A stretch of 64,000 nt of DNA from Ulva prolifera (taxonomy: Eukaryota; Chlorophyta; Ulvophyceae; Ulvales; Ulvaceae). Position numbers and translations under genes: made by a program. The notes below the pieces were generated by a model. That model was not told where the DNA came from and did not search any database. It saw nothing but the letters and a program-made list of their open reading frames with translations. The stretch covers positions 9,223,836-9,287,835 of the forward strand of contig CM041198.1 of NCBI GenBank assembly GCA_023078555.1, written 5' to 3'. Shown here one piece after another: positions 45,286 through 59,000 of the stretch (within the stretch, counting starts at the first letter, position 1; each line of letters opens with the position of its first letter).

Positions 45286-48200
45286 CTATCGCTTTACACC
45301 GGCATACCTACTTGACAGTTTTGCAGAAACACAAAAGAACCTTGTGTCATTTCTCTCGCGTGTCGGTACTGCCTGCGAGTCGATTGACCTAAGATCTAGC
45401 ACAAACACCCCCTCAAACCGGGTGCCAGGTTTGGAGGGGTCCAACTTGTCAACTTTCACAAATTCGTGCAGCCGGCAAATACCCGGGTCTGCAGGCCGAA
45501 CTCCCGGACCATGCTGGTCCACACTTGTGTACAGGTTAGCCACCCCCAGCCGCAAATCAGCTGGGTGCTGCCGATCGCAGCCCGGACGATATGCCCCCTC
45601 CGGCAGCATACTACTCATGAAAGTTGCACGCACAAAGTACAAAAACTGCCCTACATACACCTTCATTTCGGTGCGCCCGTCTGCATAAGCTACACTATAT
45701 CGGATCAGGAACCACTGATTGTTCTTCCTGGTCTGCGTTTTGCACTGCACACTGCTCATTGTATCCCCGATTGGAAGGTCAGCCCGGGTGAACTTCTGCA
45801 ACTCCACCTGAACTCCAGCCTTGCCCGCACCAAGGGGGCCTTCCAACCCCAGTTCATGCAGAATGAGGCCCTCTCTTTCAGCAGCATCGGCGTCTTTGAA
45901 CACTGGCCACCCGTCCTGTAGGAGGGTCGTGTCTTCAAAGAGGAGCAGAGGCAATCCCTTCATCAGATGAGCATCCCCAGAAGCACCCGGGGTGGGGCTC
46001 CACAGCACCTCTCCCTTTTCCCCGGCATCTACCTTCTTGGGTGCTCCCAGTAGCAGCGCCTGGTCTGGGAGGGGCATGTCACGGGAACACTGGCGACGTC
46101 TCTTGACGGCCCGCAGCGCTTCAGCTAAAGACACACACTGACACCCGTCTGGAGTCAACTTCACCCGGCGGCATGCTAGGGTCAGTAGCCAATCGTGCAC
46201 AAACAGCAGTTCAGGGTAGGCGGTACTGCGGTACTTCACCATTCGCTTTACGAGCTGAACCATGCGTTCCACCCAGAACTCTGACCACGTATAGCCAGGC
46301 CCACATGCCCGAACCTGGTCTGCCAGGTGCATGGCAGCAAGATGCAGCTTGTATGTCGTCAAAAATCTGCCCCCGTACGCCTGCATTCTCGAACATGTTG
46401 GCAAATTGCTGTAGAGACGGCCGCGGCTGTCACACAAGCTTACCAAGTCTGCAATACGCATACGCAGCTGTTGCCACAGCAGCCGTCTGTTTGCCCAAGC
46501 AAGTACAACTGCAGCGTGCGGACCTTCTCTACAATTCTCCCATACTCCAACAGATCTTTCTGTGCCTGCAATATTCGCTCTTCGGTGTGTTGCCCATCGT
46601 GCCACTTCATGAAATAAAGGACCGAGGACCGCAGCAGTGTCCACTGCTCGTCGAAAGCCTTCTTCAGCCCGAGATGCTCTCGTTTCCACGGTAGGTCGTG
46701 GAGCAGGAACATGGAGAATGTCTCTGTGAATGCCAGCCATTCCTCCATCATCCACAGTCCTCTGTACCTGCACCAGCAGCAAGCAGTAGAGTTCATTGAC
46801 ACACTGTGGGGCACGCTGTGCAACAGCAACGATTGCTGCACAGAAGCTGCATGTCGAGACCCCGACAGAGTTGGCTGGAGACCCACCGAATCAAGTCGGT
46901 GTACGGCTTGCCAAACAACTCTGTCACCAGAATTTCAGATCCCTTTTTTGAGATGTGTTGCCGGATGTAAGTCGGGAGAACATGTCCTCCAGAAGACACC
47001 TGCCTCAGCCACATGCGCCAGAAATCCTTGAGGATGCCCAGCAAGAAGATGTGCGCAATCCCGTATCGAAAGAAATGACACGGGCTGCACACTTAAGATT
47101 AAGCAGTCAGTATACTGCACGACCTTGCAGGAAACAGGTACAGATTCTGTAAGACAGTCCGGACAGCAAGAGTCATACTTCACGTACGAGAGGCTCTGGA
47201 ACATCGGTTCTTTACGAGCTCCGAGCTCCTTCTGCATCTGGTTGGCCCAGTCCTCCCGCTGGGTCTGATCCTTCTTTTCGACTGCTTCCAGTGATGGGTG
47301 CAGCACCTGGTCTTGATAGAGTTTTGCCTTTCTACCGCGCATCTTGATTTCAAGGTCGCTTAGCTTCAGCACATTGTCTGTCAGCCAGGTACTTGAGGCG
47401 ACATCGATGGGATCAGTGAAGGCAGTCCTCGCAAGGTAACGCCCATCATCCTTCTGGAGGTAACCTAGTGGTACGCGAGGATGGTCCCCAGAGTTGTCAA
47501 CAGCAGCCAATTCATGTGGATGCAACGTCTGACCTGCCATTGGTGCACACTGGCCGGCTGCGGCATAACATGGGACCCTCTGTACCATTCCAGCATCAAA
47601 CCCCAGCCACCTGCATACATACGGCAGCTGTATCTGCAGATACACCAGGTGGGGTTTCAAGTGTAGCCCCGGCACGCGCCTGGATCTGGAATATCCGCCT
47701 TCCAGTCTACACAGCAACGTACCGGACAGTGTTGGCTTCGTGGTTGTGGGCCCCCGACATCGCACACGCAAAGCAGGCATTCGGCCCGGTATGATGCAAG
47801 CCGCCTGTTAACTTGGTCATGAACGGGATGTCTCCCTGTGCACACACAAGAACCGGCCACACTTTCAGCAGCTGTGGCCCGCCAACATCGACCAGGAGAG
47901 GTGTGGAACCTGGTCGGCCTGTAGGTTGATTCAGTGTGAGAGACTGATCAACAGGAGTGGAATGTCGTTGAAGTCAGTAGGCATGTACAGCAACACCACA
48001 CCTGGATCATGTTTTTCAAAGAATTCTATGATGGGGGCCATGACATCATGGTAAGACCCAGGCTCTGTTGGTCCTTGGACGATGCACACCGGGGACCATG
48101 TTATATTCTTGGCTTGCAAACCCTCTGGTGCATCAGTCAACTTCAGCCCACAAGCCAACGTACCGTACACTTTGTTGGTGTAGATCTGGACACCATCCCC

Positions 48201-49731
48201 CCCTGCAGGAACCGGTGGCATTGTCACACTTTTGCTAGAGCTAGACATCAATTGCAACTATAGCTACATGCCGTATTACTGGCCAGGTCAGGTGCACCGT
48301 ACCCACTGAAAACGGAATCACAATTTCATTCTCCTCAACGGAGGGGTTGCTGAGCTTGTGGCCTATAGCGGCGTCCACGTGCTGTCCGGCGGGGCTGCTC
48401 AAAAAAGATGCAGGGTCTTGGTAGGCCTGTTTTCGCTGCTCACGGTATGCATCGAGGTCTTCCAATACTGGATCCAGAAGGTCCAGTACCGTTGCCCGTA
48501 CATCAAAGTAGTAAATATTCCGCTTGGGGAACACCCCACCAGTTTCAGAAACGTCAAAACGCCGGTTGCCACATCCTTCAGCAGCACACACTGCATCTGC
48601 GTTCCCGGGATACTGAGCCGGATCAAGTGGTGGAAACACAGTCCAACACTTGTCACATATGTGCTTAGTACATGTGGTACTTGATTCCACGTCCAATACC
48701 GCCTTCACCATGTGATATGATGCTGGGTACAAATTGTCAGGCGGCAGGATCAGGTGGTGCATCATCGCACAGTACTGATCAATAACTGTGTCTGTGACCC
48801 TGTGATCGTTCTTCATCGTCGCCAACCAGTAACAGGCCTGCACAACGGTGACGGCGTGCCCCGGTGTGATGGGATCCCCTCGGTGGGCACACAACCATGC
48901 TCCGGTCCCCTTTTTAGGCGGTCGACAACCCTGTTGTGCAGCATGGACTTCCAGCAACCGCCGTTGCGCCGGAGCCAGATGGACACCGATGGGCCTAGGT
49001 GCATACACACCCTGTTCGGCTGCGGCCTCAGCGAGCACTTGACCCGGTAGTGGGCCACGATCGCCATCTGGCCGAGGGGCGATGTCATCCTCGTCTTCCT
49101 CATCCAGGTCCTCTAGTCCGCCTCGGGCTCTCCAGTCATCATCTCTGATCAACTCCTGCAACAACACAGTCGTAGCGACATGCGTCCATGCCCACTCGGT
49201 CATGCATATGCACCGGTGTTAGAGAGGTGCCTCTCTGATGTACTGCTCTCGCATGGACTTGTGCCACTCAGCTGCGGGATCGGGGTGTCACACCTCATAG
49301 GCAGCATTGAAGGCAGTCGCCCTTGCCATAGCGATTAAATCGGCCTCTTCAGCTGTGTAATACACAGGTGCATCTGCCTCAGTGCCTAGCGCCCAATCTT
49401 CCGTGCATTCTGGCATGCTGTACGTGTATGCCTCTGGTGAGCCGGAGCCAGCTGCAGCAGCAGGCTCGTCTTGCAGAGATGCCCCCAAGGGCAGCCTCGT
49501 GTCGCAGCCGGCAAATGGACCGCCTACGTCGGTGTCAGTATGCTAGGCCACACCCGGGGCAGCTGGGCACTCGTGCCGCGTTGCATGAGCTCTGCTAGAG
49601 GGCGCGAAAGGAGTGTGACAGTGCTTGCATCTGTACCTCTCAGCACCATTTGCGTCAGGGTCACTGTAAATACCTTTCTGCGCAAGACTGAGCTCCATGT
49701 CAGCCTTTGTCCTCCTAACACGTTTCGCCAT
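45286..49731 (-). CDS. Tnp2-type (EnSpm/Plavaka-like) transposase, multi-exon
   Basis: Tnp2-type transposases cut and move CACTA-superfamily DNA transposons. Exon 1 starts at ATG 49731 and ends near 49554. It encodes an N-terminal zinc finger, YRCKHCHTPFAP with H-x-x-x-x-H-x-C downstream. Later exons carry a second Cys cluster (HICDKCWTVFPPLDP, 49203-48241). Then come Tnp2 landmarks: DGVQIYTNKVYGTLACGL and VQGPTEPGSYHDVM (48257-47931), DIPFMTKLTGGLHHTGPNAC (about 47880-47800), GIAHIFLLGILKDFW (about 47060), and EEWLAFTETFSMFLL (about 46740). The last long exon, about 46780-45286, has LADQVRACGPGYTWSEFWVER, matching the conserved GP...W.FW.ER segment, and a C-terminal KVYVGQFLYFVRATF stretch. 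Internal exon borders are approximate. Every exon I can follow is open, so the gene could be active. Confidence 0.85.
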
Positions 49732-50133
49732 GGGCTCCGTCGCTACGTGATGGGCCTGCATACTTGAACGGTTGCGGATGCAGGTGGTGTGAGCGGCGAT
49801 TAATCGTAAAACGCAATTATACTGGCTCCACTGTGCTCCATATCAAACGCTTCCAATCACCAAGAGGCTAATTATAATATCATCTCTCTCACCCGATCCG
49901 TGATTCGCACGACAGAGCACTCGCCTTGCATCTTTGGCCCACAGTCCAGCAACTTCATCAAAGCTGGTCGTGGCGACTAGAGGCTTCAGTCACTAGTCGC
50001 CACAAACACGGTCCCGCATTCGAACCGTCAGCTACGTTCACTGATCCCGCAGGTACACATTACCACCGATCAACTGCCACCGCTCACTGTCCCACAACCC
50101 AGTTCAAGGAAACTTTTCATCGGCGTAGGTATC

Positions 50134-52742
50134 ATGGCAAATGTGCTTTTGAAATGCAACAATGTTGACGGCAAATCGCAGCAGGTTTTCAGCAAGTGTC
50201 ATACCAAACCGCGCGATCAAAATTCGTTCATGCTCACGTTGCTAGTTAATTGTGGCATCACTGTATCCCACGACACCGATGGGTCCGAATGGAAACGGCA
50301 CAAGTTCAGAGTGACGCCCACGGGATCAAAGTCTACAGGCGCGACCGGAGCCATTTACACAGGCGCTGATTTATTGGAGTTGTTGTGTGACACTGTAGCA
50401 TTACCCGAGGGAGCCGCACCCGTAACGCCAGAGCTGCCTGGCAAGGTCTGGGCGGTTTCGAGTTTGACGGGGCCACCTCCGGCTGCAACGAGCACGTTCG
50501 ATCATGGCGGCAGTCGGTCATGCGTCAGCGACGGTACGACTGCAAGGAACGTGGACTCCAAAGTTGCTAAACTGAAGGGTGGTATCTTCATGTGCGCGAA
50601 GATCCGGGAGACATTGAAAGCACTACCCGAGGGGTATAACAAGAGCGCCAAGGCGAAAAAGGTACTTGACGACACGATTACGCCAGACGGCTGCTGGCTT
50701 CAGGTGACGCCCGTTGAAGGAATGGTAGAGTTTGCAAAAGAGGTGCGCACACCCACCCCGATTGCAAGTGCATGTGGTCGATATATCCTATATAGGAAGT
50801 GCATGTGCTAAGTTGTCTGCTATACTGACATAGGCAATGGAGAATGGGGAGACAGACAAAGAGAAGGAGGCCGGACGCAAAATTCATAATCTGACACAGG
50901 CGTGGGAACAGATGATGATGGGGTATACAAAGCTTGTTGGTAGCAGGTACTGTTGCCCTCACTGTGACCGGAACCTGCTTCCTCCGGATGGTTCAACACA
51001 ATGCACTGTGCAGGACTGCGGTCAACGGACGCATGGGCAATAACAATGTCAACATCCGCAAATTCGCAGCAGCACTGCGAGCTAATCCCGCGGCAACACA
51101 CGAGGCAAAAGGACCAGGGAAATCCTTAATGGAACTTTCCATGCAGTTTGACAGAAAGCTGGCACGTGCTCTAGAGCCTGTTCAATTGGATTGTGCGAAT
51201 GGGTCATGTGCTGATATTGATGGGATGCGTGCGTTACAGGTCAGGCACGATGGTGGTACAGCCGCAGTGGCTGGCCATGTACAGAAGACAAGGCTGGAGT
51301 GGGCCTTTGATGACGGCCACTATCCTCCGTGGCAGCCTGATGAACCTAAGTACAAGTTCGAGCCCAAATGGGAGATCACTGCTAAGGATAGCAATGTGTC
51401 CAACCTCGAGAGAACAGGTCAGACACCAGAGAAAGATCATCTTGAACCTGACCCCATCGCCCGAGCCATCCCCCTGCAGCTTCCCCCGGGTGTAGCTGGC
51501 AACCTGAAGCAGGTACGATGGTGTCAAGTGCAGGCAATCGCTTGTGCAAATGGCATCATCGAAGTCTGTGTACTAGCAGCCAAATTGAGACTGATAGATG
51601 CTGCTCGCAGTTGTTGGCAGCCCAATATCTGATAGCTCGTACATGTTCAGGTCATGCACGGCAACAAGAGATGTATCGCCACGGAGAGGAACATACCAGA
51701 GAGGCTGAGATACATGGGATTGACCCCAGAGACGGCCAACCTGAGATACTTACCACCTCCTGAGGTCGGCAGGAAGAGACCAGAACCCGACCCGGTTGCT
51801 GGCGTCGGTGCATCTACGGAATGGCGCCCTCCTAGCAAATTGGCCTCCGAGTTTGATGTGGGCACTCACGGCGAGGGGGGTCACAGCGCCGTTTCAGAGG
51901 TAACATGCTCTCGACTTCTAATACCTGCACAGGCACGGGGTGCCAGCATGTCATGGGCGGTACGATTGTACTGCCTGCCCCGTTCAAGAACTGATTGTGT
52001 CTGCTAATAGCAGGTCATGCAAGTCACTGGTCATGGACATCAGACCCCGTATGTCTCCCCTGCAATGTTCTGTGCACAGTTGCCGACCCAGGCAGCGGAG
52101 AAAGACCAGACACACAACGCATTAGTGGTGCCATCCGTGGCCGCTGACAGTGCAGCTGTGGATGATATGTTGGCGATGATAGGCATCGACGATGTAGACC
52201 TGATGGGCCTACCTTTGAGCGACAAGGAGGCAAATGGAGATGGGACACTTCCTTCCCCTGATGGCCAGGTGCGGTCAGATCTCCACTAGACTGCTATGTG
52301 CATGTATGCACCAACTCAGCATTGCCTAATACTCAGTTATCTGCACCGCACACAGCTTGTCCAACCCATACTCAGCCTGCACAGCTGCAGATCAGCTCCA
52401 CAAGCCACCCCGTCGTTGACCGTAAGGAATTCCTGAAGAGTGAAATGGCTCGCCTGGCCAAGGAACTGACATCAATTCAGAGCAAGATCGACGAGCAAGA
52501 AGCAGTGATTGAAGAATGCAAGCAGGGCTGTGCTGGCAAGCGCAACAATGTCAAGCCCAAAATGCGGACCGCACAGGACACAGTCGGGAAACTGAAGGTG
52601 TGGCTCAGCCTACGTTTGCAATGTGTTCTTCAGATCAAAATGATTATAGGGGATAATAAGCCGTGTGGCGGAGCTGCAGGAAACCAAGATGGAACTAATG
52701 GAGCAAAGGATGGCCTACTGTGAGGAGCACCAGAACATCTAG
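50134..52742 (+). CDS. Accessory protein gene of the transposon (zinc ribbon, coiled coil)
   Basis: Transcribed divergently from the transposase, with only about 400 bp between start codons. Exon 1 starts MANVLLKCNNVDGKSQQVFSK at 50134 and is open to about 50750-50811. A following exon (about 50837-51030) has a zinc-ribbon-like CCPHC ... CTVQDC. Further in-frame pieces lie at 51040-51513, 51654-51900, 52017-52268 and 52390-52600, the last a charged coiled coil (KSEMARLAKELTSIQSKIDE). The final exon (about 52665-52742) is also helical, RVAELQETKMELMEQRMAYC, ending in TAG. Introns end in TGCAG or similar. No named family is recognised. By position it may be a DNA-binding partner of the transposase, comparable in role to TNPA of En/Spm, but that is inference. 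Confidence 0.55.
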
Positions 52743-55700
52743 CTATAGTGACTCAATGGGATAATTGAAGTGTGCTGCCGAGCTGGCGGGGCCTTTACCT
52801 GTTTCCGGGAGATACTGCAAAGGAGAAGGTACACTCCAGCACTGGTTGCTGGGATCACGAGGCAGAGGGTGATGGTGCACGAATGGCGGCATTTTTCCTT
52901 ATTATCTTTATTGACGCCAACTGCACCGCCTGAGCCATGGCTCAGCCGGCGTTGGCCAGCGGTAGCTGCTACGTGTACAGCCTACCTGTGGCTGCTTCGG
53001 TATTTCAGCAATTTCCAGTGCGACGGCACGGACACAAGGGCCAGATGGGCATGATAGTATCGACAATAACTATTTCCCGGACAATAGGAGATGATGTAAC
53101 GCAGATGCAGTCTATACACAGGCCACATGACCGGGTATCTGCCATCGTATGTCGTGTGCACCAACTGTACATCATCGTGGTATAACAGCACTCGTAGCTT
53201 ACGCCTGACGAGTACATCATTGGTGAAACAGTGTCAGTAATGTGCCGATTTTTAAGGACGTGAACACGCCACGCGAGGAATGTTCACGACGAGCGCATCT
53301 TGCCGGTTCACGTGCACTGCATGATGCAGGCCGAGGTGCACATCACCTAGGTACTCGTGAACATTTCACACGATTGCATGGACAGCTCGCGCACTCGTCG
53401 CACAGAAGTGTACATTCTCTACAATCGCAGCGCGTCGGCCGTGCAACACTACCCTTCACATCCCTGTCAGACAGCACGTTAGGTGTACAGCACTCGGCCA
53501 CTCCTGCGTCGATCGCCATACAGTTCATACACATCTGGACACTGTTTGTCTACTGTTCAGCCGGAAATGGGTCACTGATAATGTACAGCATCGCCTACCC
53601 ACCATCCTTGTAGTGTTGTCAGAAATCGTTTTCGCTTCTTTGATCGATGCCGCGTTACGCGTGCTTCGAAGCATGGACGTCCGCAGCGTAGAGATGGACG
53701 GCTGACGGTAATGTCATTATCTCTTGAGATACAGCGTCAGGGACATCACCGTGTTTATCGGCATCGCCGAGGCAAGTTGCCGGACACTCGAGCAGACTTG
53801 CATGCCGCTTTTCTGCCCTCAGCACGTCACACAAACTACTGGTAAAATGGATGACTTGTTGTTGGTCAGACACAACGGTTTTGTACGCAGCTGTCGGACG
53901 CTTTTAGCCAGTCCTTTGCAAAACTTTGCCAGAATATGCTACACCTGGTACGTGAAACTGAATCGTCGGGATGTTGCTCCTATTTTCACAAACTGGAGAC
54001 ATGCTGACGTAACACCTGTGCAAAAGTGCAGTCAAAAGGACCGAGGGAGCTGAGCCATGCCTCACCAAGCTTGGCCAAGCCCTGGAGCACATGTTCGACT
54101 CCAGAATACTTCGACGCCTCGGTGGTCTCGCCCGGCCCTCTGAACCGATGAGACCAGGGTCCAGCATGACATCGCATTACTGAATATCTAAGAGAGTGTC
54201 CATGCTGGCCAGGCCACTTGGGTGTCCAACATGGACTGCTGTTGGGTGTCCAACATATGGACTGCTGTTGAGTCCATGGCGGTGGGTGAAGGCAATGGGT
54301 GAAGGCTGCCGTACAACGTATGTACTTACAAATGCACTCGGCCTGTCAGACCTCTGGAGTCCACAATGGAGTCCACATGGTGAGCTTCACGTTTTCAACA
54401 GCTGCCTGTCAAGGAAATGGCACCGGAAGTGTATGACTGCTGCGAACTGCTTCCTCGTACATGAACGGCCGCTTTCTGCGGATTTGAATCACTGAACGGT
54501 GTGCAGGAAGGACTGTGTTACTGCTACCCAGAACGTGGGTGAGGCGACCCCGCTGTTCAGGGGGCGTGACTGTTGCTTGCCCTGTGACGCAGCCAAACCC
54601 ACACGGCAGCAATGGCCGTGATGGGCCTGCAGGCCATGATGGGCCTCCATGGTCGCGGCATCTGATCACTCTGACATATGAAAAGATCCTCCTCACAGCG
54701 GAGCAACCTAACCACATTGCTATAGGGCAAGAAGGCTTGACCTTTAAACATTGTGACGACTGGAGCCTCCTCGCGTGGTGCCTATACACGGTCAGAGGAT
54801 GGTATACCTACGTAGGTATGGCCCGTGTTGCTGCACTGTTCTGGTAGAGATGGATGGATCCTCAACATGGTGTCTTCAGTACATGTACGGCACCAAATGA
54901 AGAGCAGCAGATCGTACTCTCAAAATGGCCTCACTGCAGCAATTCTGTTGTTGAAGCAGTACATTAGAGCTGCACTTGGCGCTTTACGATCGCCTGCACG
55001 AAGTCTAGAAGGTACTCAGCGTAGCGTATGCCAGTCTCATGATAACAGCGTAATGTGCTTGGCTACGACAAAAGATTGAGCACACCAATGTTGATGTCTA
55101 GTCTTGTTCTTGAGGCATCACAGTTGACAATCTCTGTCAATTGGGTGAATGAAATGATCAAGGGCAACGGCATGCTGCTTGCCCGCATGATCCCTAGTAC
55201 CCCCAGAATACATGCCAAGCATTCATGACAGTTGTGGGGATCTTGCTGCAGTGTCCACAGATCTGCAACGCTGTCACAAACACTTGCAGCTCTTGTTGTG
55301 ATGAGGGCAGGGGCATCCGCATGTGTCACCTAGCCACAGTGCTTCCGCACAGCCGGCTTTTAAATTTCCACATTCAGTGTTGACAAAGCGATTTAAGCAA
55401 GGCTAGTACGTCATAGCGCAGGCCCAGACTGAGATCCAGAGTTTTTCCCCGGCACAAGACTTTCGATGAATATGTACATGATCTGACTCAACATAGCCCA
55501 ATCTCAACTGCACCTAATCTTCAATCACATTGCATAGGACTATGCGACGAAGCCACCTACTGTGTTTATGCACAAGCTCGTGACATATTGCAGTGGCATT
55601 ACACCACTGGACTGGCGCCAAGGCCGTCAGAGAGCGGCTCTATGTGCATGGATGGCCACCTGCGCCTCAGCACGCTCAGCTTGCAAATTGGCTCAACCAG

Positions 55701-56053
55701 GCGGCATCAGAGGCATTACCCCGCACTATATACAAACAGCAGGCAAAGCAGCGTGTAGCTCACATCCTGCATGTTCCTAGCCTCTGGCATGCTCCTATTT
55801 TCCCTGCCAAAGCCGATGCCCAGCAATGTGCGATGCATCTGCGACAAAGCATGTTCAGGGAGTACCTAGTACCGAACTTGAGCACTAGCTTGTCTCGACA
55901 ATGCAACGATATGACTGGTGCACGTCATCTGTTTCATCTTGACTATCTCCCGAGATTTCTGCCGCCGGGTCAGTCTGCTCTGCTCTGCACGCGATCCTTC
56001 TTCACCTGGTGCTGGCTTTTACCAAGGTGACTTTGCTGTCGCGGGCATCCCGC
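52743..56053. other. No recognised gene
   Basis: Short ORFs on both strands, none with a recognisable motif. A ~27-bp direct repeat (GGGTGTCCAACAT...GGACTGCTGTTG) occurs twice at 54219-54272. A plus-strand frame at 55593-56030 and a minus-strand frame at 55329-55063 have normal composition but no family. The right end of the Tnp2-type transposon should lie somewhere after 52742. Confidence 0.4.
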
Positions 56054-59000
56054 GAGGTCGCAGCTGCCTTTACAGACTTTGCGCAGGCTGTTCTCTGAGT
56101 ACTGGCCCGATTCCCCTTGGCTTCACCAACGATCAGGTCTGCATGGCCATTTTTTTCAATCGGCCGACTTCGCTGCAAGTTGTCCGACGCATTAGACACT
56201 GCTGGTTGGCGCAGGTCCTATAGCCCCATACTGTCGTTGGGCGATAGATTTGCTTCGTCATCATGATCATGTCCCGTGGCTGCTGCCGGGCCAGGCATTG
56301 CTGGCGCTTCCCTGGTTTGGTCCTGCTATGCCCAGGTTGTTTTTAGTCACAAGGTTTGCTTTGGTTCAGTATCTCTGTTGAGAGTTTCAAGCACCTCACG
56401 GAGCCTCGTTGCAATTGCAGGGCCACTGGGGCACTCACCAGCAACGCCAAATCGCAGTCATTAAGTAAGGCACAACCATCTGCAATCTCGCCACGATGTG
56501 CTGAATCTCATCTGGGCTGGGTGGCATTGGCTATGCTCGTTTTCTTCACTGAGGTTCGCCGCTGCCAGTGGCTGGGGCCCCTCCCCAGGGACTACATGGC
56601 GATAGAGTTGCGACCGTTGGTGGCAGATCTGCTTGGGGGATAATTTGCGCGGTGCGACCCGTCTTGACCGTATACTTGCAGCAACCAAGGCCCTTTCAGA
56701 TTGCACAGGCGCTTTTGCAAGTCACTCGCTATCTGCTGCAATGCTTCAAGACTGTCGACGCACTCCTGCATGACTGCCCCTCTCATTTTGGCGTCAGCAG
56801 AACCTGGCGGACTTGTCTTGGATGGGTTTCGAGAGCGGCATACCTGTGGTGTTGCATCATCAGTAGCAAGCATAGCTCGGCTGCAGCAAGGCGCTGACCA
56901 ATTCCCGCCCTCTCATCGCCTGTCATCACCTGCCCATAGATGCCGCTGGGACGTGTCGACTTGCGAAGCTGCAGCGTGTGCCTCTCCAGCTCATTGCGAT
57001 TTCTCTCGTTCCTGATCTGTGCCGAGTCCTTCTCTTCCAGTGCTCTCTCCTCGCTAAGCCACTTGGCAGCGACATGCTGTGGCACCTCTGGGATGTACCG
57101 GATTCTTGCTGCCTGGCTCCATCCCAACTGCCATCGGAGTTGCCACAGTAAAACAAATGCCTGGGTTTCCGTGTCTCGGGCGAACTCGGCAAGATTGAGA
57201 CATGCTTGTGCACCGAACGGCTGTTGACAGCATCAAACTTGGCACAGATAATCCAAGGAATTCACATGAATGGATACTCGCGCGCCCCTCCAGATCTGGA
57301 CCATTGCCCTGACCCAGCAAACACAATGTGTCGGTCAGGGTCTCACACGTGGAGGACGTGTCGCCATCACCCGCTGATAGGATTGGCAATCGAATCGCGA
57401 ATGGCCTAGGCCATTTGCTTGCTCTGACCCACCAGCCCACAATGGCAGTGAAGCAATCATTGGCTTAATAGTCATTGGCTATGAAGCGGCACCGGCAGCA
57501 GAAAGAGCCATTGCGGCACCATGACTGCGTGAATTATTATCGAATAGCAACCTGCTCCTGTGTACATGTGTCTGGTCAGGCTCGAGCGCATCAGATAACA
57601 TGTTCAGGAGGGCGCACAGTTCCGCAAGTCTTTGCCTGGACCGAGATGATTCCGCTGTCGTCCATGAAGAAAGATGTATTCCAGGTGCACCAATAGCCTC
57701 GGTGTGCTTCTGCTGGCTCCACTTGCACGATGGTCTGGGCCTCCTGCAGGGGACGCCGAACCATGTCAAGCACGCCACCCGATACCGCTTTGTCGCTGGC
57801 GCTTGTTCACTGACACCTGAGTGACAGTGAAGACACTCGATTCGCAATGTGACCATGCTATCGGCCACATCGGAGGACAGGTGCTGAAGTACGGTAAGCC
57901 AGCAGCGCACAGTAAATTGCAGGCAGCTTGCCAATCCCATGCCAGTCTAACATCAGCCCATGCTTTGGTAGGCCTCAAGAAGAGGCTCGAATGCAACAAC
58001 GGAGAACAACAACTATGCCTTGCTCCATGTTTTTGGCGGTGGCTGTGTGTCTCAAATGGCTGCGTTGTGGCGTCCATGCTGCCAGTGGTGCTTGGTGCCA
58101 GATCGCATTGATAGACCTACCTTACCACTCAAGCATGTACAGCAGTGCTATTGAGACCTTGTCCCAGATGGGGCGTCACCTGAGGATCCGAGCGGGTTGG
58201 GTCGCTGACAATCTGCAGGCGCCCTCGCATGGGAGAGCACCACTTTGGCAAAAAACATGGGGTTGGTTGAGCCGGCGTCATGAACGAAGCTTCACCGCCA
58301 GACTGTGAGAACATGAATAGCTTCTTCTTGCCGTCACCATGTTCATGTGGATTGCCACTTTTCGAGGTATCGACGCAGCAGTTGACGGCGTAGGGGTACT
58401 TGTCAGCGATCGCTGGCATCTCCGCAAACAAGCCTCCTCTTCTAGCGGCATGAATGGTGCACCCTCGAGCCACACACTCCTTCTGGTTGATTGTACTGCA
58501 CAGGAATCGCTTGAGTGCACTGTGGTCTGATCAGCAGGCACACATGCACTCTCATAATGGACTCTCGCCATGTCATTGTTCCACGAAGCATCCAAAATTT
58601 GCTAGCCGGATTCATGTTTTGTGGGTCGCTGCAGTACTTCTCATGCTGCCAGCAGGAGATGGCCCTTCAGCAAAACTGACTAAGGCAGTGTTAGTGGAGA
58701 TGCCAACACGGCCTGTCGAGGCTACGCGACCCGAGCCCTGCATCATGACAGGCCCTGGACGGTGCGGACCCGGCAGCCTCACTGCAGCTACGCGCCTCTA
58801 GAGATCTGAGGCAGGTCACAGCTGGGCTTGCGCAAGTGTGCCAGATTGGAGGGACAACGGCTGCTGCTGGCGTCACGTGCTTTAAAAAAAAAATTTGTGT
58901 CAAGTCGGCGAGCGTGCACATGAGGCCTGCAGCGAGCGCCATGAACGGGTCCAGTGCACTGCCATGTGCGTCTCTGTCTGCCGAATGTGAAACGGCTGCA

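Noticed and set aside
41807..53613. CACTA termini of the transposon (CACTAG at 41807, TAGTG at 53610)
   Set aside because: Similarity beyond the 5-base word is weak, and no target duplication was found; such words occur by chance.
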